A stretch of 39,540 nucleotides of DNA from Prevotellaceae bacterium (GCA_031287815.1 JAITSM010000069.1:1-39540), one strand, 5' to 3'. Positions 18,335 through 26,972 are shown, numbered from the stretch's first letter. Translations and numbers: made by a program. The notes: generated by a model from the sequence alone, not told the origin.

Positions 18335-18425
18335 TAATTTGCGAATATTATAGCGTTTTTTCCAACGCTCCCCTCCTTGCGCCCTGTTCCCCTTAAGGCT
18401 TCCTCGCGCAACTTGAAATAAAATG
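18335..18425 (+). other. Structured 3' element of cassette B (shared with fragment E)
   Basis: A ~90-bp segment aligns with the reverse complement of 32166-32265, which is downstream of fragment E in the same sense. Conserved features are AGCGTT/AACGCT (a 6-bp hairpin with a T-rich loop), a CCTTAAGG core, and TTGCGC...GCGCAA arms. In E the first arm reads TTGCGT, which keeps the pair as a U-G wobble. It may be a transcript 3' end or a recombination boundary. Confidence 0.6.
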
Positions 18426-18513
18426 TTCTTTGCATACCACACAGGGGCAAAATAAATATAGCCCCTGTTTCACGCCGTTCAATAGTCCCGATTAAAACTA
18501 TATCGAACGGCTG

Positions 18514-18573
18514 AGGTGCCGGAGCACCCGAAAAAGGAGCTATAATAGCTTCGGTGCTTTGGCACCTTTTATA
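18514..18573 (+). terminator. Long terminator-like hairpin
   Basis: AGGTGCC..AGCACC.GAA pairs with TTCGGTGCT..GGCACCT, followed by TTTATATT. The apex holds a second small inverted repeat (AGCTATAATAGCT). It probably ends the cassette B transcript 200 bp after its stop, before the small ORF at 18602. Confidence 0.65.
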
Positions 18574-18601
18574 TTAAAGCGGACACAAAAATACAAAAAA
18601 T

Positions 18602-18715
18602 ATGAAACTAAAACTAATATGGATAAAAATACACCTGCTTTTGCTGCGGGTAACGGCAGAGGTGAACATGCCGGTATGGTTGCAGCTGCTATGGGAAGCG
18701 ATTTTTAAAAGTTAA
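18602..18715 (+). CDS. Possible 37-residue amphipathic small protein
   Basis: ATG to TAA, beginning MKLKLIWIKIHLLLL and ending LQLLWEAIFKS. It has a basic start and a hydrophobic stretch, as in small membrane-associated peptides. It lies alone between a terminator and a low-complexity block (AAGTTAAGAACTAAAAAC at 18708-18728). No consensus promoter is visible. I do not recognise a family; it may be non-coding. Confidence 0.35.
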   Translation: MKLKLIWIKIHLLLLRVTAEVNMPVWLQLLWEAIFKS

Positions 18716-18819
18716 GAACTAAAAACTAAAAAAAAGCAGTACGCCTCCCCCGCAAGGGGGCGCGCCCCCAATAAATAGGGAACTAATATATTAACTTAAA
18801 AAAGGGAGATCATATGAGA

Positions 18820-18915
18820 GAATTTCATGACTGCCGACTGCCTTCCTGCGCCAGCCACTGCCTACTGCTACTGAAAACTGCCTACTGCCCTCCTGCGCCA
18901 GCCATTCTCCATTAA
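18820..18915. repeat. GCGCCAGCC low-complexity block before the glycosyltransferase
   Basis: Two copies of CCTGCGCCAGCCA (about 18844 and 18891) alternate with ACTGCCTACTGC words and end in CATTCTCCATTAAA. It is another word variant of the GGCGCC family. Confidence 0.6.
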
Positions 18916-18921
18916 ATTTGC

Positions 18922-18929
18922 TACCTTTG
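18922..18929 (+). promoter_or_regulatory. -7 box of the glycosyltransferase/MMPL operon
   Basis: TACCTTTG lies 25 bp before the ATG at 18954. It argues against the longer reading frame from TTG at 18918, which would start on the promoter itself. Confidence 0.5.
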
Positions 18930-18953
18930 CGGAAACGTTGCGAAGCCTTGCCA

Positions 18954-20123
18954 ATGGAAATCAAAAACGAGCTGAACAGGTTATCTTGTTGCGTTATTAT
19001 TCCTGTGTATAATAATGCCGGTACGCTGGCGGAGGTGATTGCCGGCGTGCAACGTTATGCCGGCGCCGTGATTGTGGTGAACGACGGCTCAACGGACGCT
19101 ACGCCGGAAATCCTTTCCGCCATCCCGTCAATTACCGTGCTGACGCATCCCGCAAACAGGGGCAAGGGGGGCGCCCTGCGTACCGGCTTCCGGTACGCCT
19201 TGCACAACGGCTTCCGGTATGCCATTACGCTGGACGCCGACGGGCAGCATTTCCCGGAAGATATTCCGCTTTTTGCCGAAGCGATAGCAAAGGGCTCCGG
19301 CGCATTGGTGCTCGGGGCGAGAAGGCTGAAGCAGGAAAATATGCCCGGAAAAAATACGTTTGCCAACAGGTTCTCCAATTTCTGGGTATGGGTGGAAACG
19401 GGAAAGCGGCTGGAAGATACGCAGTCGGGGTTCCGCGCCTATCCGCTCCGGGCGTTTGCGGACGCGAAGTTTTTTACGCGCCGGTATGATTTTGAACTGG
19501 AAATCCTCGTCCGTTCCGCATGGAAGGGGCTTCCGGTGATCACCGTTCCTGTCCGGGTATTTTATGCGCCGGAGGGGAAACGGGTATCTCATTTCAAGCC
19601 CCTGCGCGATTTTATGCGGATAAGCCTCCTCAATGTTTTCCTGGTATTGCTGGCGCTCCTGTGGTTTCGCCCTTTTGCCTTTGTCCGCAGCCTCCGCCGG
19701 GAAAATCTCCGGAAATGGTTCCGCGAACATATCCTCCAGTCTTCCGAACCCAACCGCAAGATAACCCTCTCGGTCATGCTGGGGGTATTTATGGGCATTG
19801 TTCCCGCATGGGGATGGCAGATGCTGGCGGCTTTTTCGCTGGCGCACCTCCTGCGGCTGAATAAGGCGATAGCCGTAGTGGCGTCCAATATCAGCGTTCC
19901 GCCGATGATTCCGCTGATTTTGTTTGGAAGTTTTTCCTGCGGCGCCTGGGCGCTGGGGCGCCCGCTTGCCCTGTCGCTGCATACGGCGTCTTTCGAGGCG
20001 GTGTACCGGGATTTGTTACAGTATATCGTCGGGAGCTTTGTGCTGGCCGTCCTGTGCGCACTGGCGGCCGGAGCGGTTACCGGGTTGCTGTTATACTTTT
20101 TTAGAAAACCGCCATTGAAATGA
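18954..20123 (+). CDS. Family 2 glycosyltransferase fused to a DUF2062 membrane domain
   Basis: The 389-residue protein has an N-terminal GT2 domain (~10-225) with CVIIPVYNNAGTL, the nucleotide-binding VVNDGSTDAT, NRGKGGALRTGF and the metal-binding DADGQH. The C-terminal part (~230-389) has several helices and the DUF2062 signature KITLSVMLGVFMGIVPAWGWQ. Such enzymes transfer sugars or lipid-linked groups at the inner membrane face. The start at 18954 (MEIKNEL) is chosen because a -7 box lies at 18922-18929. The stop overlaps the next start by 4 bp (ATGA), so the two products are translationally coupled. Confidence 0.88.
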   Translation: MEIKNELNRLSCCVIIPVYNNAGTLAEVIAGVQRYAGAVIVVNDGSTDATPEILSAIPSITVLTHPANRGKGGALRTGFRYALHNGFRYAITLDADGQHFPEDIPLFAEAIAKGSGALVLGARRLKQENMPGKNTFANRFSNFWVWVETGKRLEDTQSGFRAYPLRAFADAKFFTRRYDFELEILVRSAWKGLPVITVPVRVFYAPEGKRVSHFKPLRDFMRISLLNVFLVLLALLWFRPFAFVRSLRRENLRKWFREHILQSSEPNRKITLSVMLGVFMGIVPAWGWQMLAAFSLAHLLRLNKAIAVVASNISVPPMIPLILFGSFSCGAWALGRPLALSLHTASFEAVYRDLLQYIVGSFVLAVLCALAAGAVTGLLLYFFRKPPLK

Positions 20124-23100
20124 TACGGATATTTATAGCCTGCTATTATTTTTTCCGGACGCGCCGCATTTTGTTTTATGCACTGGGCGGCTTATTGACG
20201 GCGACAATGATTTGCCTGGCCTGGCAAATCGGATGGCGGGAAGATATTAACAGCCTCCTGCCGCAAACCGAAGATACGCGTTCTATCGGAACGGTTTTTA
20301 AGCACGTCCGGGTAAAAGATAAAATCGCCGTCCTCATCACTTCCAGAGACACGGCGCACCCGGCGGCGCCCGAAACGATGATACAGGGCTGTGAAGCCTT
20401 TTTTTCGCGGCTGCTGCAAACCCCTGCGGGGAGATCGCATATCAGGAAAGTGCAGTCTACGGTAGATAGCCGGCTGGCGGAATCGTTGCATCAGTACGTC
20501 ATGGAGCAGCTGCCGGCCTTCCTCGACGACGCCGGCTACGCCCGCCTGGACAGCTTGCTGCAGCCGCCACAGCTGGAGCAACAGCTGGCGCAACAATATA
20601 GCCGGCTGCTCTCGCCGCTGGGTATGGTTTCTTCCAAATTCATCGCCGCCGACCCGCTCAACCTTTCGGGAAATATCCTGAAATCACTGGAAGCGTTGGA
20701 GCCGGACAGCCGCTACGCCCTGTACGACGGGCATATCTTTTCGGACGACAAACGGTACCTGGCGGCGTTCATTTCGCCGGTTTTCGGCGCCGGCGAGCTT
20801 TCCCGCAACGAGGCGCTGGTGGAAGAAATAGAACGCACGATTGCTGCGGTGGAGCAACAATATCCCGCATTGTCGGCCGCTTATTTCGGCGGCATTCCCG
20901 TAGGCATCTACAACGCCCGGCAGATTAAATCCGACGCGGCGGCGGCAATGGCGGTAACCGCGCTCCTCATCGGGCTGGTTATTATTTTTGCCTTCCGCCG
21001 GAAGTCGGCGGTGTGGCTGATTTTGCTGCCGGTGTTGATGGGCGGGCTCTTTGCGCTGGCGTTGATGTATGTGATCCAGGGCGCGATTTCTACCATCGCC
21101 GTCGGCGCGGGGTCTGTCATTCTCGGGGTGGCGTTGAGCTACTCCATCCACGTGTTTTGCCATTCGCTCCATGCGCCTTCGGCGGAACAGCTCATTCGCG
21201 AACTCGCCTACCCGATGACCATCGGGAGCTTTACTACCATTGCCGCCTTTGCCGGCCTTGCTTTCATGCACACGGAGGCGTTGCGTGACTTCGGGCTGTT
21301 TTCCTGTTTTACATTGATTGGAACGACCCTGTGCTGCCTGGTTTTCATGCCCCACCTGCTGACGTTCCATCGCCCGCCGCCCCGCCGCCTGATGCGCCGG
21401 ATAGAAAAATGGACGGCCTACCCGTTTGAAAAAAACGGCGTGTTGATTCTGTTAATCGTCCTGGTTTTTGGCGTATCGTGCTTTTTCTGCGGAAAAGTAA
21501 CCTTCAACGCCGACATGGAGCGGCTGAACTACCTGCCCGCCCCTTTGGCGCAAGCGGAAAAGGTATTGAAAGACGTTTTCCAGGGCGACGCCCCGACCGT
21601 GTACCTGGTGGCTGTCGGCGCTACGCCCGACGAGGCGTTGCGCCATTACCGGCAGGCGGCGGAAAAATGCCAGTCATTGAAAGAAGCATCGCTGATTAAG
21701 GACTATTCGTCGGCGCATCATTTACTGCTTCCGGCAGCCGAACAGCAGGAGCGCATCGACCGCTGGAACGCTTTCTGGACGCCCGGAAAACGCGCATGGC
21801 TCCAAACCAACCTGCCGGCAATGGCGGAAAAATACAAATTCAAAGCCCATAGCTTTGACGGCTTCCTGCAGCGCCTGGACAAGGATTACCAACCGGTGGA
21901 CTATATGCAGCCGGGCTTCCTCGATACGTTTGTCCTGAACGAATGGATAGAGGACGCCGGCGGGCTGCCTGTGGCGATTATCCAGGCGCAGCTGCCCGAA
22001 GAAAACAAAGAGCGGGTATACCAAGCCTTCGAAAGCGACAGGCACCTCGTTATCCTCGACAAAACCTATTTCGCCGGCAAATTTTCCACATTAGTCAATG
22101 AGGATTTTAATGCGCTGTTGTTTATTGTGTCGGTCATCGTATTTTTATCCATCCTCGCGTCGTACGGGAGAATAGAAATCGCCGTCGTAACCTTCCTGCC
22201 CATGCTGGTCAGCTGGGTCATTATACTGGGGCTGATGGCGCTTTTCGGCATAGAATTTAATGTAATCAACATTATCATCTCTACCTTTATCTTCGGTATC
22301 GGGGATGATTTCAGCATTTTTGTCAGCGACGGCCTGTTGCTGGAATATAAAACAGGGCAAAAAATCATCGCGTCCCACAAAACGGCCATTTTCTTTTCGG
22401 CCTTCGCCGTCATAGCGGGCATGGGCGCCATGATTTTTTCGAAACACCCGGCGCTGTATTCCATCTCCGTGACTTCCGTGATAGGCATGCTGGCCATCCT
22501 GCTTATTTCCTATACCGTCCAGCCCTTTCTTTTCAAACTTTTTATCACCGGGCGCACGGCGAAACGGAAATTCCCGCATACCTGGTACAGCCTGCTGATT
22601 ACCGTAACGGCATTAACCGTTTTTGTTGCCGGGAGCCTTTTCCTCACGCTGGCAAGCTATATCCTCTTTCTCCTTCCGGTACGGAAAAAAGCCAAACAGG
22701 CGTTTTTCCATTATTTATTATATGGCTTCGGCTTCCTGCAACTGTATGTGATGCCCAATGAAAAGAAAGTGCGGCAAAACCCCTCGCGTGAAACCTTTGA
22801 AAAGCCGGCGATGATTATTGCCAATCATCAATCGGTGATAGATATTATGCAGGCGCTGACGTGGCATCCCAAAATTATTATGGTTACCAAAGCATGGGTC
22901 AGCCGGTCGCCGCTGTTCGGGAAAATAGCCCGCTTCGCCGGCTTTGTGGACATCACCAAAGGCTATGAGCCGGCGGTGGCGCACATCCGGCAGTATATGG
23001 ACGACGGCTATTCGGTGGTGATATTTCCCGAAGGCACGCGCTCGCCCGACGGCAAATTACAGCGGTTTCACAAGGGCGCCTTTTATTTGGCGGAAGCCCT

Positions 23101-23983
23101 GAAAGCCGACATTGTCCCGGCGCTGCTTTACGGGCACGGGCAAGCCATGTCGAAAAATGATTCCCTGTATTTGAAAGACGGCGTGCTGGCGACGAAAATC
23201 CTGCCCCGCATGCCCTACCGCGAAGGGGAAACGTACCAGGAACGGTACAAACAGGCGGCGCGCCTCTTTAAAAGGGAACATGCAGCGTTGGCCGATGAAA
23301 TAGACCGCTCCGGAAATCCCTACTACCGCTACAAGCTGATGAAAAACTACCTCTACAAGGGGCCTGTCCTCGAATGGTACCTGCGGGTAAAGGCGGCGAT
23401 GGAAAAGAATTACCGGCTGTTCGAGCAATTAGTCCCGGCAAAGGCCGTCATCACCGATATAGGCTGCGGATACGGCTTTTTGTCCTACATGCTGGCTTTC
23501 CGGTCGGGCGAACGGCGCATTACAGGCATCGACTACGACGCCGAAAAGATTGCCACCGCGCAAAATAACTTCTCCAAAACCGACCGGCTGCAATTCATCG
23601 CAGCCGATGCGTCGGCCTTCGCCTTCGCCCCTTCCGACGTATTTATCCTGAACGACGTGTTGCATTACCTGCCGGAAGAAAAACAGCACGCCGTGTTGAT
23701 GCAATGCGTAAAGAATTTGAACGCCGGCGGGAAAATCATCATTCGCGACGGCGACAGGGAACAGCGCAGGAAACATGCGCTCACCCAATGGTCGGAGTTC
23801 TTTTCCACCCGCCTGCTGAAGTTCAACCGGGCGGACTATGCCCTGCATTTCATCTCCACCACCTCTCTGGAAGCGTTTGCGCAACGCCACCACTTATCGC
23901 TGTCGATTGTGGAAAACAGCAAGTACAGCTCTAACAGGATACACGTGCTTAGCCGGGAGCCGGGAGTGAAGAGTGAAGGGTGA
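20120..23983 (+). CDS. MMPL/RND exporter fused to an acyltransferase and a SAM methyltransferase
   Basis: The 1287-residue protein has three parts. Residues 1-~860 form an MMPL-type exporter: one helix near 20-40, a periplasmic loop, a helix bundle ~270-420, then the same pattern again with helices at ~440 and ~660-860. Residues ~895-1080 form a PlsC-type lysophospholipid acyltransferase with NHQSVID near 902 and FPEGTRSPDG near 969. Residues ~1095-1240 form a class I methyltransferase with DIGCGYGFLSYML near 1112 and ITGIDYD. Together with the coupled GT2-DUF2062 gene this suggests building and exporting a modified lipid. Aryl-polyene/flexirubin clusters combine similar activities, but no ketosynthases are present here. 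The specific product is unknown. Confidence 0.88.
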   Translation: MIRIFIACYYFFRTRRILFYALGGLLTATMICLAWQIGWREDINSLLPQTEDTRSIGTVFKHVRVKDKIAVLITSRDTAHPAAPETMIQGCEAFFSRLLQTPAGRSHIRKVQSTVDSRLAESLHQYVMEQLPAFLDDAGYARLDSLLQPPQLEQQLAQQYSRLLSPLGMVSSKFIAADPLNLSGNILKSLEALEPDSRYALYDGHIFSDDKRYLAAFISPVFGAGELSRNEALVEEIERTIAAVEQQYPALSAAYFGGIPVGIYNARQIKSDAAAAMAVTALLIGLVIIFAFRRKSAVWLILLPVLMGGLFALALMYVIQGAISTIAVGAGSVILGVALSYSIHVFCHSLHAPSAEQLIRELAYPMTIGSFTTIAAFAGLAFMHTEALRDFGLFSCFTLIGTTLCCLVFMPHLLTFHRPPPRRLMRRIEKWTAYPFEKNGVLILLIVLVFGVSCFFCGKVTFNADMERLNYLPAPLAQAEKVLKDVFQGDAPTVYLVAVGATPDEALRHYRQAAEKCQSLKEASLIKDYSSAHHLLLPAAEQQERIDRWNAFWTPGKRAWLQTNLPAMAEKYKFKAHSFDGFLQRLDKDYQPVDYMQPGFLDTFVLNEWIEDAGGLPVAIIQAQLPEENKERVYQAFESDRHLVILDKTYFAGKFSTLVNEDFNALLFIVSVIVFLSILASYGRIEIAVVTFLPMLVSWVIILGLMALFGIEFNVINIIISTFIFGIGDDFSIFVSDGLLLEYKTGQKIIASHKTAIFFSAFAVIAGMGAMIFSKHPALYSISVTSVIGMLAILLISYTVQPFLFKLFITGRTAKRKFPHTWYSLLITVTALTVFVAGSLFLTLASYILFLLPVRKKAKQAFFHYLLYGFGFLQLYVMPNEKKVRQNPSRETFEKPAMIIANHQSVIDIMQALTWHPKIIMVTKAWVSRSPLFGKIARFAGFVDITKGYEPAVAHIRQYMDDGYSVVIFPEGTRSPDGKLQRFHKGAFYLAEALKADIVPALLYGHGQAMSKNDSLYLKDGVLATKILPRMPYREGETYQERYKQAARLFKREHAALADEIDRSGNPYYRYKLMKNYLYKGPVLEWYLRVKAAMEKNYRLFEQLVPAKAVITDIGCGYGFLSYMLAFRSGERRITGIDYDAEKIATAQNNFSKTDRLQFIAADASAFAFAPSDVFILNDVLHYLPEEKQHAVLMQCVKNLNAGGKIIIRDGDREQRRKHALTQWSEFFSTRLLKFNRADYALHFISTTSLEAFAQRHHLSLSIVENSKYSSNRIHVLSREPGVKSEG

Positions 23984-24102
23984 AGAGTGAAGAGTGAAGG
24001 GTGAAAAGGGTGAAGAGTGAAGAGTGAAGGGTGAAGAGTGAAGAGTGAAGAGTCACCCTTCACCGAGATACTCATCACCCATCACCCTTCACTCTTCACC
24101 TT
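23965..24102. repeat. 7-bp satellite (GTGAAGA/GTGAAGG) with inverted half
   Basis: About ten units of GTGAAGAGTGAAGG on the plus strand (23965-24050) are followed by the complementary words CACCCTTCACTCTTCACC (24052-24102). The whole can fold into a large hairpin between two convergent genes. The first units lie within the last codons of the upstream gene. Confidence 0.8.
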
Positions 24103-24804
24103 TCACACCCTCCGGTGTTCCGCGAAGCTATAAAAGTCATTGCCGGCAATAATGATATGGTCGTGAAATTGAATGTCGAGCAGGGCGGCGGCTTGCTGTA
24201 CCTTCCCGGTCAGGAGCAGGTCTTCGGAGCTGGGGTTCGCGCTGCCCGAAGGGTGGTTATGCACCAGAATAATCCCCGACGCCAGCTTTTCAATGGCCTG
24301 TTTCAATATCATCCGCGTGTCGGCGGCTGTGGCGTGAATGCCGCCCTGACTGATTTTAATGCGTTCCATCACGCAGTTGGCGCGGTTCAGGAGCAGCAGC
24401 CACATTTCTTCATGGGGCAGGTCTGCCAATAGCGGCGACATCAGCCGCACCACTTCTTCGGCCGCCCGTATCTTCGCACGCGGCGCGGCTTGGGCGGCGG
24501 CGCGCCGCCGCCCAAGCTCCAGCGCGGCAAGCAACGTAATAGCTTTGGTGGCGCCGATGCCTTTGATTTTTTGCAACCGGCTGCGTTCAATTTTCCCCAG
24601 TTCGTTCAGGTTGTTACCCGACAAGGCCAGTACCTGTTGCGCTACTTCCACCACCGTTTCGGAACGTGTGCCGGAGCGTAGCAGGATAGCAATCAATTCC
24701 GCGTCGGTCAGCGCGGCGGCGCCTTTGGCTATCATCTTTTCGCGCGGCCGGTCATCGGGGCTCAGGTCTTTTATTTTTAAGGGGCTCATAACAGGTTCTC
24801 CCAA
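24103..24804 (-). CDS. radC: RadC-family JAB/MPN domain protein
   Basis: The 233-residue protein has an N-terminal UPF0758 helical region with helix-hairpin-helix-like LQKIKGIGATKAITLLAALELGRR, then the metal-binding MPN motif ILVHNHPSGSANPSSEDLLLTG near residues 180-205 and a DHIIIAGNDFYSF end. RadC proteins are widespread and probably metalloenzymes, but their role in repair is disputed. The last residues ...RRV overlap the boundary of the 7-bp satellite. A minus-strand TATTTTTG (24817-24824) could be its -7 box. Confidence 0.93.
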   Translation of the reverse strand: MGEPVMSPLKIKDLSPDDRPREKMIAKGAAALTDAELIAILLRSGTRSETVVEVAQQVLALSGNNLNELGKIERSRLQKIKGIGATKAITLLAALELGRRRAAAQAAPRAKIRAAEEVVRLMSPLLADLPHEEMWLLLLNRANCVMERIKISQGGIHATAADTRMILKQAIEKLASGIILVHNHPSGSANPSSEDLLLTGKVQQAAALLDIQFHDHIIIAGNDFYSFAEHRRV

Positions 24805-24839
24805 ATTTCATGGCTGCAAAAATACAAATAAATTCGTGT

Positions 24840-24980
24840 TTCAACTAAAACGCGCCAGCGCTTTTAGTTTTTAACCTTCAGTTTTCAACACCCGGTTCAA
24901 AACGGCCTCCTGAAACCTGCCTGCTGCCTTCCGCCGCCGGCTAACTTTTAACGTTTAGTTTTTAACTTTTAACGTTCATT
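24840..24980. repeat. GCGCCAGCGC low-complexity block
   Basis: A GCGCCAGCGC core (about 24850) is followed by AGTTTTTAACCTTCAGTTTTCAA, CCTGCCTGCTGCC and AACTTTTAACGTTTAGTT words. It is another member of the dispersed low-complexity family; no gene is seen between radC and 24999. Confidence 0.5.
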
Positions 24981-24998
24981 CGTCCGATTAAGCCGGCA

Positions 24999-25487
24999 TT
25001 GTCTATGCCGTGCTTTTCATCCCACCATACGGGTTCAACAACCCTTTTTCTTATTCCGACAATCAATTTAGGGGACTACATAAATAATTTAGGGGACTAC
25101 ATAAATAATTTAGGGGACTACATAAATGATTTAGGGGACTACCTAAATGATTTAGGGGACTACCTAAATGATTTAGGGGACTACCTAAATGATTTAGGGG
25201 ACTACCTAAATGATTTAGGGGACTACCTAAATAATTTAGGGGACTACATAAATGATTTAGGGGACTACATAAATGATTTAGGGGACTACCTAAATGATTT
25301 AGGGGACTACCTAAATGATTTAGGGGACTACATAAATAAATTAGGGGACTACATAAATGATTTAGGGGACTACATAAATGATTTAGGGGACTACATAAAT
25401 GATTCAGGGGACTACCTAAATGATTCAGGGGACTACATAAATGAATTAGGGGGCTACATAAATGAATTAGGGGACTACATAAAATAG
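24999..25487 (+). CDS. ORF of 20 heptapeptide repeats (LGDY[I/L]N[D/N])
   Basis: The 162-residue ORF has 23 non-repeat residues and then 20 consecutive heptads, each encoded by a 21-bp unit (25068-25487). L-G-D-Y-I/L-N-D is nearly invariant. Variation is mostly silent or I/L, N/D/K/E, which suggests selection on the peptide. The other plus frames contain stops in every unit. There is no signal peptide or clear promoter. It may be a short repetitive protein or a non-coding 21-bp minisatellite that happens to be open. The repeat DNA shares GGGGAC.TACA with the array at 38408. Confidence 0.45.
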   Translation: MSMPCFSSHHTGSTTLFLIPTINLGDYINNLGDYINNLGDYINDLGDYLNDLGDYLNDLGDYLNDLGDYLNDLGDYLNNLGDYINDLGDYINDLGDYLNDLGDYLNDLGDYINKLGDYINDLGDYINDLGDYINDSGDYLNDSGDYINELGGYINELGDYIK

Positions 25488-25605
25488 AGGAAGGACAAGT
25501 TTTTTGTACGGGGATTAAAATATGCCGGACGGCTTAGAACGCCAAAGCGTAAATCCAAAACAAAAAAACCAATGGCGGCAAAAAATGTTTGGTTGCCGAA
25601 GAACG

Positions 25606-25668
25606 CTTCGCCCTTGACGCTTTACCCTTCACCCTTGACGCTTTACCATTGACGCTTTACCGCTTCAC
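25606..25668. repeat. TTGACGCTTTACC low-complexity repeat
   Basis: Repeats of CCCTTGACGCTTTACC and CCCTTCACC words fill the gap between the heptad ORF and the 3' end of cassette C. No terminator hairpin is evident. From 25488 to 25605 I see nothing else. Confidence 0.6.
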
Positions 25669-25677
25669 TTACCTTTT

Positions 25678-26637
25678 TTATCTTACACACAATAATGGTT
25701 GATAGTAGTTTCTCCCGCAATTATTGATTTTCCACCATCTCCATTGCCCGCGATACACACCACATGACGTAGCTAGCAATTCACCAAAGTACCATAATTT
25801 CATCGTGGTGCCGCTGCAATCATTGCACACATGGTTATTCGACGCGCATCCATCGTTTATCCACGCACCGGTCGGGCCCTCTACACCCCAGATAGCGGTA
25901 CGCTCAGTGTTCATTATTTGGACTTCCGTAAGGGTCGGGTAGCGCCAACCGGATGGACAGCCGGTCGTACCATCACAGTTAGCATGTGAAGGCATGACAG
26001 CGTTTTTAATTTCTATTCCTAAACCAACATAAGTACTCGCTTCGTCAGCTATCGCATCCCTGCAATGAGTGCTAAACGCTATTAACCCTTCCACACATAT
26101 TCCGCCATTGTGTACTTCATCTCGTCCTACGCCTCCGGGACAGCCTGTCGCGTCGGTCAAAGAAGTAATAGTCGTTACGGCATATTTGTCATTATTTACA
26201 GTCGTACCATTTACAATAAACGGTTTTGTTCCTTTTAACGTATAGCTTCCGTTGTTATATGATATGGCGTTGGGCGGGTAGTCGCTGCCATAGGCGCACC
26301 AGTTGAATTGCCCTGCTGCGTTGTTCAGTTTGGCGGTAACGGTCGAAGGATTGGTGGTTACATAAAAGCCGCGCATATTGCCGGTAACGGTTAGTATACT
26401 GCCGGCGGTAGCCGTAGCCCCGCTGATAACGGCTTTTTCAAATGTGCCCGAAGAAGTTCCCGACACCGGGCACAAATCCACAAACACCCACACGCGGTCG
26501 TTGGCGACGTCGCCTGTCCATTCCACGCGGAAGGTTACGGTTTTGTTGATATAATCCGTCGAGAGCGGCGTGATGTACACATTGGCGCTTGCGGTTATGC
26601 CGGCAAGCATTGCTAAAAAGAAAATTTTTGTTTTCAT
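25678..26637 (-). CDS. Cassette C: secreted FISUMP-like protein
   Basis: The 319-residue protein starts at the ATG at 26637 (MKTKIFFLAMLAGITASAN, a signal peptide). The open frame extends 24 codons upstream to 26709, but that region is the leader hairpin, so I reject the longer start. The head (~20-165) matches cassette B: TPLSTDYINKTVTFRVEWTG, DRVWVFVDLCPVSGTSSGTF, FNWCAYGSDYPPN, KGTKPFIVNG. The tail has TDATGCPGG, a FISUMP-like GCPSGWRYPTLTEVQIMNTE and ends LLCVR. The gene sits directly after hisS on the same strand but has its own promoter at the hisS stop. The function is unknown. Confidence 0.85.
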   Translation of the reverse strand: MKTKIFFLAMLAGITASANVYITPLSTDYINKTVTFRVEWTGDVANDRVWVFVDLCPVSGTSSGTFEKAVISGATATAGSILTVTGNMRGFYVTTNPSTVTAKLNNAAGQFNWCAYGSDYPPNAISYNNGSYTLKGTKPFIVNGTTVNNDKYAVTTITSLTDATGCPGGVGRDEVHNGGICVEGLIAFSTHCRDAIADEASTYVGLGIEIKNAVMPSHANCDGTTGCPSGWRYPTLTEVQIMNTERTAIWGVEGPTGAWINDGCASNNHVCNDCSGTTMKLWYFGELLATSCGVYRGQWRWWKINNCGRNYYQPLLCVR

Positions 26638-26937
26638 AAAAATGTTTTTTAAGTTAATATTGTTTTTCGCAGCCTTTGGGGTTGTTTCCAAACACAAACT
26701 TTTTCCCATAAAACAACCCCTTGCTGCGAATTTTTATTCGCTGCCAATCCCCATCCGTTCCATTTTTACTTAAGGTACTATAGACAAAAAATGAAACGTG
26801 AACTTATTTTGCCGTGTATAGAGGTTCTGAGCAACCTTGTCACAAAAACAAACTAAATCCACGTTAGTTCATGGTATTCTCTTTGTGACAGTAGAAATTG
26901 CTCAGATTCCTATACACAGAAAAAAGAACGTTAATAA
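26638..26937 (-). ncRNA. Cassette C structured leader RNA
   Basis: Plus-strand coordinates of the pairs: P1 26814-26821/26910-26917, P2 26827-26834/26898-26905, P3 26838-26846/26882-26890, P4 26851-26856/26864-26869. The loop segment CACGTT (26860-26865) is complementary to AACGTG (26795-26800); on the RNA a U-run follows this partner. The pre-start hairpin is at 26667-26729, with an alternative GCGAAT/ATTCGC hairpin at its outer edge. Long-hairpin stems share almost no sequence with the other copies, yet pair fully. The 35-nt insertion of A and B is absent, as in D. Confidence 0.78.
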
Positions 26938-26942
26938 CGCTG

Positions 26943-26972
26943 CAAATATATTACTTTATTTTTTAATTGCAA
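26943..26972 (-). promoter_or_regulatory. Cassette C promoter
   Basis: On the minus strand, TTG (26970-26972), 19 bp, TATATTTG (26943-26950). It begins 30 bp after the hisS stop codon. Confidence 0.87.

Noticed and set aside
18918..18953. Start of the glycosyltransferase gene at 18918
   Set aside because: That TTG overlaps a TACCTTTG -7 box; the ATG at 18954 gives the expected N-terminus.
25068..25487. CRISPR array at the 21-bp repeats (also 11348-11438 and 38408-38512)
   Set aside because: Units are contiguous with no unique spacers, and no cas gene is present.
26638..26709. Upstream start of cassette C at 26709
   Set aside because: The extra 24 codons lie in the conserved leader hairpin, and the ATG at 26637 begins a proper signal peptide aligned with the other cassettes.
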